Source: Schistocerca nitens
Taxonomy: Eukaryota > Arthropoda > Insecta > Orthoptera > Acrididae
Direction of reading: 5' to 3'
Length of the DNA stretch: 64,000 bases
Assembly (NCBI RefSeq): GCF_023898315.1
Contig: NC_064615.1
Coordinates: forward strand, 735,923,450 to 735,987,449
This document shows, piece after piece, positions 39,101 through 51,100 of this stretch. Within the stretch, counting starts at the first letter, position 1; every line of letters starts with the position of its first letter. The notes under the pieces are model-generated. The model had not been told where the DNA came from and searched no databases. It saw only the letters and a list, made by a program, of their open reading frames with translations. The position numbers and the translations under genes were made by a program.

Positions 39101-42100
39101 GTAAGCAACCTGAACGAGAATTTTGACGAAAAAGTCGGATGTGATCTACGCCTTCCGACGAGAGAAGAGAGACAGAATGGAGCTCACGCCGTTAAAGAGT
39201 TCTACTACAACGGCAGTGACATCACGTTGCAGGATAACTACACCACAGCTCTGGTAAGTGAGAGGCACTGGATGAACTCACGAAACGCCAAATACGCAAA
39301 AATGCGATTTTTAAGAGTTTTCACATTAAAAATTCTGGAGGCATTACTTTTCAGTCCGCCCTTACAGTTTGTGAAGCTTCATAATAATAATTGCCATTTT
39401 GCTGATGCAATTAAGGGTTCAGAAGATGATGTCCAAGAAGGTCTTGTGCATATTTAGCAAAGGAATGGTTATAATACATTAATTACTGCCCGAAGACTTT
39501 CATATAAGTATGAATTCAAGATTTACAGACCGCATGAAAAGGAGATTTCCTGTAATGGAGCAGTACTGGAACATACAGAGCACGGCGAATTACTTCAGCT
39601 CCAGGGTGACTAACGTGATAATATTTGCAGGTGGTTGACAAACGGTGGGGCTTGCCAAGCCTGGACAGCTTAACGTTGACAGGTTTTGAACAGCAGAAGA
39701 TTTAATACTGCGATTCAAGTGATCTTCCTATAAACAGATTAACTTCGGAATCACTAGAGTTGGAATTAGACGTCAAACCATAGTCAGCAGTCGCTGATTT
39801 TGACACGACTATATTACTTTTTATCAACCAGTAGCAGACATTGGCTTCCTTAGCTTCAAGTCTTTGCTTATGTTCTCCAGGAAATGCTTCTTGATGAGGC
39901 CGTAGGCACATTGGCACAGTCGATGATCTCGAAAATGTGTTATCTGTTTAATAAAAGTGTGACGCTGAATGTATTTAATGGGCGATTTTGCGTTTACAAT
40001 TTCATTCATTTTTGTATATGAAAAAATTAACTTCTCTTAACATTCATTTGTGCAGACTGCCTGTTTTGTTTTCAATTATAACAAGATAACATCTGTGACA
40101 ACCTCTTACCCCACCAGTGCCTTTTGCGGAGCAATCACACTATATAGAAACTGCAGTATCCAAATTTTTACAGTACACCTTTTATTAACATATATAGAGA
40201 GAGCTTTTAGACTGTTTAAAATTGAGACCCGGTACCTAGGAAGGCAGGATTGGGTTGCGATTGTGGACGGCGCCGTAATCAGTTACTGTTGGTTAGTTTA
40301 TTTTTCAATCACGTACACTTTATTTGGGAACTACAACAAATAAAAGGTGACAATAAATTAAGAAGTGTTCCACGGCTAAATGCCTTAATGACAACAAATT
40401 TAAGACTATTTCTCGGCTGACGGCCCCAATAGTGATAATTTAAAAACTGTTTCACGGCTGAAGGCCTGAATAGCAATCTTAAGAACCAGTTCAACTACTT
40501 CAACCTGCAATTACAGTTATTAAAATATTTTTTAAAGAACAATCATCAAAATCTCACTGCTAGAATACAGTTGTCTAACTAAAATTTTAAGACAAGTAAC
40601 ACTCACGGCTGAAGGCCTTAAAGACAACAAATTCAACTATTTCTCAGTTGAAGGCCCCAATAGTCATAATTTAAAAACTGTTTCACGGCTGAAGGCCTGA
40701 ATAGCAATCCTTTAAGACCCAGTTACATCTTCAAACTTGAAATTACAGTTATTAATTTTTTTTTAAATCATCAATTCTGATCAAACCACGGGGGGAGGGG
40801 GGGGCACAGACGTTGCTCCAAGGATCGCCCTGGGAAAGTCCCTCAAAACTCCGAAAGCGATAAAACAGGCAGCCAAGAGTTGGATTCACTTCACGAGATG
40901 GTAACTCAGACTAGTGGCAGTTTAAATGCGTGACCAATAATCATTTGCCGAATCTACCTAACGTGCGATGACCAATGCAACGATAGAATAACACACCCAA
41001 GCCGGAACCGGCGGTCAGCAATACGTCTTCAGACTCCGGTGTTTATAGCATCCGGAAGCAGAAAGGAACAACTACTACCAGAGTAGGAAAAAAAAGAAAA
41101 AACACACCACCCGGCCCACAAATCAAGGAAGCTGTCGAACTACACGCCTTACCGGACAGCAGCGGCAAGGCGAGGAAGGGTACACTGCCATAACATACAC
41201 CAAGCTCCAAGGGAAGTAACTGGGGCATTAGCGGGCACTAGGCAGGAAAAAAACCACTGGTTGAACTTCACAAATAATAACATATAGAATGCAACAATTA
41301 ATAATAAGAAGTGGAGGAAGGCTAACTAGGTTCGCCTTCCCCAGACGCTCCACTCGCTCCTCTTCGTCTCGGCGACACTGCGAGCAGCAACACGCAAACA
41401 GATGGCGAGATCTCACAATGCTGGAGGTTTCACTACTTGGATTAAGGTCCACTCAACTTAAATTTCCTGGGTCCGGTTGACAACGAGGTTGTACCCCTCG
41501 CGACTGCAGCCCTTCCATCCGGCAGTGCATGCGTGCCGCCAGTGGTCCCTGAGTGTTCTTGCGCTGTGCGGACGTGGCTGCTCGTCCGTCCCCAACCGAA
41601 CTGCCGACCCACACTACACAGAAACACCAAAACGTCGCCCCAAAGATAGTACCATCGTTACTAAATATCGATAACCACCTGTGCTGCCACTAGCGGACAG
41701 ACACCGCATACAAACGGAGTGGCGTCAATGAACACAAGAAGAAGACGACAACCTTAACTATACCAACTAAACGTTGCCAACCTAGCAACGGCACCAACGG
41801 GAGCGGCAGCACGGCTCAAAAATATATATATTTTACTCCCATTTTTCATTAAAATTCAATGATAGGCAACATCAGACCAGCCGGACGCTGTGGCCGAGCG
41901 GTTCTAGGCTCTTCAGTCCGGAACTGCGCTGCTGCTACGCTCGCGGGTTCGAATCCTGCCTCGGGCATGGTTGTGTGTGGTGTCCTTAGGTTAGTTAGAT
42001 TTAATTAGTTCTAAGTCTAGGGGACTGATGACCTCAGATGTTAAGTCCCATAGTTCTTAGAGCCATTTGAACCATTTGAAACAAACATCAGAAAATTGAA

Positions 42101-45100
42101 ATTACTATGGCATGTAACATTTATTTCTTGCAATAAATCCGTTAGTTGAGTAAAAAAGATGATTAAGTTGACTGTTTGCTAATAGGAAATCCAAGTTAAG
42201 AGTCCTGAGCTGGCACAAAGTTTCAACTGTTAGTGTAAATTATTGTAACACAATCTTCATCGCCGACCAGCAACCAAAGTCTATCTGACTGCTTTTATCC
42301 ATTTATCGAGTAGTGGTTCCTTGGCACTTCTGGTTTTGCTGCTCTTTGTGGAAGCTACATTTTCACTGCTTTTATTGTTTTGAAATGTCTGTAACTTCGA
42401 TGAAGAATTTCCATTTGGTTACATGCGTTTCCGTTCGTTGAAGAGTTGGTAGTACAACTATACAAGTAAATTTTTGGTTTGTGTGATTTTTTGTTGCTCT
42501 TAAACTGTTGTGAGTTTCATGAAGCTTTTATTCCTTATTGCAGTTTGATTCTCACCTCTTCTTTTCGGAAGGAGTTGACGCTGTCATCAGGAGCATGGCT
42601 CGCTATTCCTCGGAGCCCGTGTATTACTACGAGTTTACTTACGTCGGCTCTCTCAGCGCCTACCCCGGAGGACCAGGTAGGGGGAGCGAGCAGTTAATCA
42701 CCGTATTTATCTTTCCTTACGTTTTGCAACGTCACACTTACATAAGTAATAAAATAAGTAACTTGTGCTTACAATAAGTGCTGTATGCACGGCCGGCGTG
42801 GCCGTGCGGTTCTAGGCGCTACAGTCTGGAACCGAGCGACCGCTACGGTCGCAGGTTCGAATCCTGCCTCGGGCATAGATGTATGTGATGTCCTTAGGTT
42901 AGTTAGGTTTAATTAGTTCTAAGTTCTAGGCGACTGATGACCCCAGAAGTTAAGTCGCATAGTGGCTCTGAGCACTATGGGACTTAACATCTATGGTCAT
43001 CAGTCCCCTAGAACTTAGAACTACTAAAACCTAACTAACCTAAGTACATCACACAACACCCAGTCATCACGAGGCAGAGAAAATCCCTGACCCCGCCGGG
43101 AATCGAACAAGTCGCTTAGTGCTCAGAGTCATTTGAACCATTTTGAACTTACAAAATAGGGAATCAAAATCTTCCTTAAACGGAATCTACACAAATAACA
43201 CTTCAGATTTAGAAAAATATGATTCCTTATTAAATTATTTTTTTGGCAAATGAGCGCTTCCTTCAGTAAAATACGATTTTCAAAAGATTTGCATGTTTCG
43301 TAATTAAAAAATGGTGCTTTATAGTACATGAAACAAGAACTAGCCGTTGATACCTCCTCGTGTGTTTTTTATGCCCAGGAGCTGCTCACGCTGACGATAC
43401 GCGTTACTTGTTTGCATCGTCTTCACTCGATCCCAATACGGAGGAAGGTGTCATTAGAGCTCAGATGCTAGAATTGTGGACCAATTTCGCCAAATATGAG
43501 TAAGTAAGATGTTACAGTTACTTAAAATATGCGATTCTTAAGGGCTTTCAGTGTACATAATAACACCAACGAACAGGACTAAAACAAAGCATTGTAAGAT
43601 ACGTATACTTTAAGATCACTACTTGCAAAGTATGTGATACAGCACACTATATTCGTTAAACAAGTTTAGTAACGCGTATGGAGTATTTTGTGAATGTTAT
43701 TAAATACACAGTATTTTACTAGCTTTTCGCAATGTCTGTTCTTATCTCCATTGCAAGAGACCCACTGAATGTGATTTCTACAAGGTGCTGTTACAGACCT
43801 TAGTGGATGACGGAGAAGGGTAAATGTATTAACATGAGGTCATTTGCCGTGGTCCGGAAACGATCGATTCTAAAGTTATAAGCGCTAATCGTTCTAATAC
43901 CTCTGACAGTGGACCCCTTCTACTGTAAGCTCTTTGCTTTCCAAATTTTGGAAGGTAGTGGTGTGGACCATAACAAGAAAGAAATGTCCAGTAAGCATGG
44001 ACTCCAAAGTCCATACTTTAAGAGCTATAAGCACTTGTTCATCTTTGTTACTGTGAAACACATCTCTTCTAGTGAACAATTGTTTATAGCTCTTAAACAA
44101 TACACTTTAGAGACCATGTTTACTGGAATTTTTTCTTGTTTCGGTCCATACTACCTCATTCCAAGATATAGAACGCAAAGAGCCAGTATTAGAAGAAGTC
44201 CACTATCAGAGCTATCAAAACGATTTTCGCATATAATTTTCGACTCGGTCATTTCCGGACAAGGGTCCCTTACCTCACACGGATTCATGTACCCTTCTTC
44301 CTCATCCCTGAAAGTTTATAACAACGTCACGGACATATCCTACATAGCATTTTCTCGCAAACTTAATCTGAGGAAAAAGTTAATAAGATGGCGAATGTGA
44401 GATACATAGAAACCTAATGAATTCGTACTGTTACGCCTAAACTTTTAGATAAATATTTTGTGTCCCAACTGTATCTGTACAATGCGCTCTACAGGAATAT
44501 TATTATAATGTAAACAAGGGATAACTGGAATTCCAGGTACGTTCATGACCTAACATATACTGTACTATACAGTACACAGATGGGTGTACAGTTTACGTCG
44601 CTCATTACCTTCAAAACCTTTTAGCTTCGTACAACAACTGTAAGATAGATTAGAAATTTTAGATTTCTACAAAACTCTGATCGTAGAAATCGAATTGTTT
44701 TGTTAAATTAACATGAACAAGAACACAGTTCTGAAATTTATAGCGTTCCATGTGCACCATCGGTTGATGAGTTCTGCATGGAGTCAGGTGCAGTAAAAAA
44801 TAATAGAGTTTTTATGTACAAAACAAATCTTATGTTATCTTACTTCCTGCTAAGACCATTAACAATAACTTATGATTATGCAGAGAAAGCTACCTGAAGG
44901 AACAGAATTATGATGATGTTCTTGAGCAAAGGCAACAAGCATGAAGTGAAAGAGGAAAAAATTACATAAATCACCTTTAACATGTTACCTAAGACAAAAG
45001 TGAATGAGCCTCAGTCAACTTTAGAACAAACTAGGGTGCAGCACATTCGCAGAAACGACATTAAAGTTAGGTGGAAAATAAAAGCAACTAGAAAGAATTA

Positions 45101-48100
45101 AGGCGATCTTCTACGTAGCAGTGGTGGGAATGCCGCATGGTACAGGAAAAGCTAGATGTAGTGTATCAGGTTACAAATATCCTGAAACCTATACTAGACA
45201 TAGCTAGATTACAGAAAACATCGGTGCTGTTGGAAATATTTTGAAGAACAAGATGTGTTGCTCACAGTAGGTTGAGAAGGGAACAGCCTATCCACTTAGA
45301 ACACCATGTTACAACAGATGTGCTGGATCGATCAAAGGTATCAAGATAACAAACCAAACTGGAGTTTGTGTGGCTTTTACATCGCCATGACGGACGATGG
45401 CATAACTCTTAGCCGCTTGAGAAAAAAAAAAAAAAGCTGGATCTACGGGGGTTATTGTTGAGTACAGCGAGGTCTTATATCTGTGCTGCACGTCTTGCTG
45501 CACTTGGGACATGGACACACTGGCCATGCTCTGCAATTGAATAGAAGGAGAAAGAACAGCTAGCTAAGTGCCTTGCTGAATGTGTCAGAGGGTCACAGGC
45601 ATAAGGAAAATTCCCTTTGTTTAATGGAACCAGAGGGGCACAGTTTTTGATTAGAGCCAGTTTACAGACAGCTAATCGCGAAATTAAAACAAAACAGGAT
45701 CACAGTATATTTATTTATTTATTGAGGAACCGTCACACAATGATGCAGGCTCTGTCATCATATTGCAATGAAAATAAATGGCTCTGATACACATACACAC
45801 AGAATAAATTAATATATTTCACAAGGACAGGACAATTATCAGAAAAATAAAGGTTTTACCAGAGCACCAAGATGTTGAAAAACAAATTAAATGAGCTTCT
45901 TATTAGTTTCGAAGTTTAGCAAAATTCTTAATTAAAAGACAAATGTACATTTTCTGAACACAGAGAAATTATAGACTTGGAAAACTTAAATATGAGTAGT
46001 TGTAAGCTAGAATCGCTTTCATGTGAGTCAATATGAAAAAAATGCCACACGCGTGTAAGCTGAAACAAGTAGCGCATACGTAAACAGAAATCTGGAATCA
46101 TGTGGTTGTGAGTTGTTACTGCAGGATGCTTTACATAGCTTTAACAGTAAACTTGATAAACTTGCAGCTGTTCGTGACAAATCTAGATTGTCCCTTCAAC
46201 TATCCGTCACACAAGAAGAATCTACAAGAAACATTATTTGGCTGTTACACTCTGATTTCAATAGCAATTTTTTCAAGTCGGGCACGGTAACGTAACAGAA
46301 TCTTGAAACTTCCTGGCAGATTAAAACTGTGTGCCCGACCGAGACTCGAACTCGGGACCTTTGCCTTTCGCGGGCAAGTGCTCTACCAACTGAGCTACCG
46401 AAGCACGACTCACGCCCGGTACTCACAGCTTTACTTCTGCCAGTACCTCGTCTCCTACCTTCCAAACTTTACAGAAGCTCTCCTGCGAACCTTGCAGAAC
46501 TAGCACTCCTGAAAGAAAGGATATTGCGGAGACATGGCTTAGCCACAGCCTGGGGGATGTTTCCAGAATGCCAGGAAGTTTCATATCAGCGCACACTCCG
46601 CTGCAGAGTGAAAATCTCATTCTGGAAACATCCCCCAGGCTGTGGCTAAGCCATGTCTCCGCAATATCCTTTCTTTCAGGAGTGCTAGTTCTGCAAGGTT
46701 CGCAGGAGAGCTTCTGTAAAGTTTGGAAGGTAGGAGACGAGGTACTGGCAGAAGTAAAGCTGTGAGTACCGGGCGTGAGTCGTGCTTCGGTAGCTCAGTT
46801 GGTAGAGCACTTGCCCGCGAAAGGCAAAGGTCCCGAGTTCGAGTCTCGGTCGGGCACACAGTTTTAATCTGCCAGGAAGTTTCATATCAGCGCACACTCC
46901 GCTGCAGAGTGAAAATCTCATTCTGGAAACATCCCCCAGGCTGTGGCTAAGCCATGTCTCCGCAATATCCTTTCTTTCAGGAGTGCTAGTTCTGCAAGGT
47001 TCGCAGGAGAGCTTCTGTAAAGTTTGGAAGGTAGGAGACAAGGTACTGGCAGAAGTAAAGCTGTGAGTACCGGGCGTGAGTCGTGCTTCGGTAGCTCAGT
47101 TGGTAGAGCACTTGCCCGCGAAAGGCAAAGGTCCCGAGTTCGAGTCTCGGTCGGGCACACAGTTTTAATCTGCCAGGAAGTTTCATATCAGCGCACACTC
47201 CGCTGCAGAGTGAAAATCTCATTCAGGTAACAGAATCTTGTTTAATAATATTTTCGTAGATAGTGATCATATGGAAAAAAAAATATCCCGTTTTTCTTGC
47301 ATTGTCAGACCAGGACAGACAACTAAAGAAAAACTAAAAATGGTAAACCTTATGTTTCTAAGACATTTCCGCAAAAAATAATGTGACTTATCGATTCCAT
47401 CAGAAAATACACTGAAGAGCCAAAGAAACTGGTACACCTGCCTAATATCGTGTAGGGAACTCGTGACTGCACAGAAGTGCAGCAACACGACGTGGCATGG
47501 ACTCGACTAGTGTCTGAAGTATTGCAGGAGGGAACTGACACCATGAATCCTGCAGGGCAGTTCATAAATGCGCAAGAATACGGGCGGGTGGAGATCTGTT
47601 CTGAACAGCACATTGCAAGGCATCCCAGATATGCTCAATGATGCACATTTCAGAGGAGTTTGGTGGCCGGTGGAAGAGTTTAAACTTACAAGAGTGTTCC
47701 TGGACCCACTCTGTAGCAATTCTGGACGTGTGGGCTGTCGCATTGTCCTGCTGGAATTGCCAAAGTCCATCGGAATGCACATGGACATGAATGGATTCAG
47801 GTGATCAGATAGGATGCTTACGTACGTGTCACCTGTCAGAGTCGTACCTAGACGTATCAGGGGCCCCGTATCACTCCAACTGCACACGCCCCACACCGTT
47901 ACAGAGCCTCCAACAGCTTTAACAGTCCCCTCCTGACATGCAGGATCCATGGATTCATGATGTTGTCTCCATACCCGTATACTTCCATCCACTCTATACA
48001 ATTTGAAACGAGACTCATCCGACCAGGCAACAGGTTTGCAGTCATCAACAGTCCAATGTCTGTGTTGACGGACCCAAGCGAGGCGTTAAGCTTTGTGTCG

Positions 48101-51100
48101 TGCGGTCATCAACGGTACACGTGTACACGTGTGGGCCATTGAGTCCGAGAGCCCACATCGATGACGTTTCGTTGAAGAGTTCGCACGCTGATACTTGTTG
48201 ATATCCCAGCACTGAAATCTGCAGCCATTTGCGGAAGGGTTTCACTTCTGTCATGTTGAACGATTCTCATCTGGCGTTGTTGGTCTCGTTCTTGCAGTAT
48301 TTTTTTCTAGTCGCATCGATGTCGGAGATTTAATGTTTTACCGGATTCCTGATATTCACGTACACTCATAAAATGGTCGTACAAGAAAATTCCCACTTCA
48401 TTGCTGTCTCTGAGATGTTGTGTCCCATCGCTCGTGGGCCTACTACAACCACACGTTCAAACTCATTTAAATCTTGATAACCTGCCCCGACAGCAGCAAT
48501 AAACGACCTAAGATCTGCGCCAAACACTTGTGGTCTTATACAGGCGTTGCCGACCGCAGCGCCATATTCTGCTTGTTTACGTATCTCTGTATTTGAATAC
48601 GCATGCCTATACCAGTTTTTTGGCGCTTCCGCCAGAAAAGCTCACGTTTCATAGAATGATCAGTGTTATATGCAACTGATTAGTCTTATATTTGTCAGTG
48701 GACGCAATAAATGGGTTCTAAATGAACCAAAATATAAGGGAAAAAGAAATTTTAGCGAAGTTGGTACATAAATAGAGAATCTCACAGAGTAATTTTCGAG
48801 TTTATTTTACAGGATATATGAATATCCTCACACTTAAGGTACATCGAGCAGACTTAATTCTCTCCGTAGACGATTTACGTTGCAATACATACATTTAGAT
48901 AGAAAGGTAAAACCTCTTTTGGGTAACAAAACAGGAGAATAGCAAGCTATATGTGTAGCTTTTTCTGTATGCTTTTATAATTTTAGTCGTAAATTCTTCA
49001 ATTCTTAGTGTGTTTTCATGTTTAAGAAGTGTAGTCTCGCAGTTCAGTAACTGTAAAGCGTAGATTCGTACAGTCTGCAGCGTAGCTGTCATTCGTTCGT
49101 TATGAACAGCCAGTGACCGTTGTTCACAGCTCAGTCAGCTTCAGCCTCCGTTGGTGACATACCAGGAGAGTAGCAAGATACTTATTAGGTTTCTCTGATT
49201 GCTTTTATAGTTTACTTCATATACATAGCAGTAAGATGAATAGAGTGTGTACATGTCATGTGCAGACACAGCAGGAGCTGGCTGCAGTTCGCAAATAGCT
49301 GAATACATTTTTGGTCGTGATAAGCCATCTGCAGGCTGCGGTCTTGGGCTTCAGTGGAGATGGAGAACGAGCTGTGTCGCATAGAATACCTTAAGTATCG
49401 TTTGTTTCGCCCCAGGGCCCTGCTGTTGAGGAACCTTGCAGCGTACTCGACACGGGTGATCCACCATCGCCACAGAGTGTTGGGTCGTAAAGCATCCGAG
49501 GACATGAGGAGGTTGGCCATTTGGCCTCGCCCAGCCACCCTGTGAGCTGACAAGTATGAGCTTCTTCGGGGGGCCGAACAGACACGCAGGGACGGGGTTT
49601 GCTAGTTGTAAGGATCTCCACTCTTACCCACTGTTAAGTGCGTTATGGAGCCCCTGATAGAAAAAGCGTCCAGGGCTGGAAAGAAGTCCAATGTGCGCTC
49701 GGTACTCCTGCCGGGAGACCTTATCCAAGATGTGGAGTAGGCCCTGCCTGTGGCTATGGAGGGTGCAGGGAGCAGTAGTCTGCAAATTGTGATTCATGTC
49801 GGCACCAAATTGTGGACCACATTGGCAACAAAGATGTTTGTCGCTTTTGTTCTCACACCATCCTCAGTTCGTATGGATGACTGGCAGAAGTGGTGAAGAC
49901 AGCTGGCCTCGCTCATGGGCTGCAAGCAGAGCTCGTAATTTGCAGTACTGTAACCAGAGTTGATGGGGTCCTTTGGTCTAGAGCTGAGTTGAAGGTCTCA
50001 AACAAATACTCTGTCGATTTTGTGATGGCCTTGTCTAAGATTTTGTGACTCCCGTTATGGGGTAGAGAAATGTAAGACTCCCCTTGATAAGTCAGGGATG
50101 CAATACACAAAGGAAGAAGCTGTTCGGGTAGCAGAATACTTGCTAAGTAGATGTGGTGGATCTTTAGGCTAGGCAGTATTCTGAGATCCCATGATGAACG
50201 CCCGCTAGTCCATCCACAAGAAGTGAAATCGCAGGGCATACAAACTAAAGACACTTCGACTGCGAAAGTTTAACAATACATTGTCGAAGTATTCGTAACA
50301 AATTTCCAGAACTGATTGCCCTGTGGGAAGCTCGTCACACTTAAGTCATTCTCGAAACCGAGAACTGGCTCAAATCAGAAACTGAAAGACCCGAAATGTT
50401 TAGCGAGGCATGGAACATATACTGACTAGACTTAGTAGACGCCGTAGGTGAGGGAGTGTTCACTGCAGTTAATGTGTCTATCGAGGTTAAAACTAGGTCT
50501 AACTGTGAAGTTATGTGGATGTGAGTAACACACCTATGTGAACTCAAGTTAATTATTGGTTGTTTTTACCAGAAACCTGATTCCGCCGAGACAGTTTTAG
50601 AATCACTCAAACAAGTTCTACACTGAGTAGCGCGAAAATACCCATGTCGTGCCCTATTAGTTGGATGCAATAGAGTGCAGGCATGGACTTCTATGGCTTC
50701 ATTGTAGGTGGTACAGATAGTCTTGTGGAGCAGTTTTGAACTCGTTTTTCGAAATCTGACTTGAGTAGCTAGATCGGCAACCCACAAACAATGAAAGTAT
50801 TTTAAACACTGTAGCTACCAACAGTCTGATTCTATCGACAGTGTCAGTGCAGAGACGGGCATCAGTGACCATGATGTCATCATAGCGACGACGGTTACTG
50901 AAGTTAATAAACCCGTCGTCAAAAGGCTTTAACATCCCTCTTAGACAATAAATCGACATCATTTAGTTCCAACATGATAGACGTAGTGGAAGTTTAAATT
51001 AATTATGAATCACGCTCTGGATGATTACGTGTCATGTAGGTGGGTTAAGGGCGGAAGGAATCCATTGTAACTAACAAAATTCGGAAATGAGGAAGCAAAG

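Noticed and set aside
39632..39705. Acceptor-like TTTGCAG followed by a short frame as an extra esterase exon
   Set aside because: The frame stops within about 24 codons, and exons 7 and 8 already join in phase with family-conserved sequence.
46783..47161. tRNA-like sequences that could be called tRNA genes, plus those near 30632 and 31496
   Set aside because: They lie inside repeat units with target duplications, acceptor stems do not pair, and the units recur in inverted and tandem form.
46196..47230. Open frames of 60-118 codons through the composite SINE
   Set aside because: They repeat with the unit on both strands and follow the tRNA-like sequence; no protein signal.
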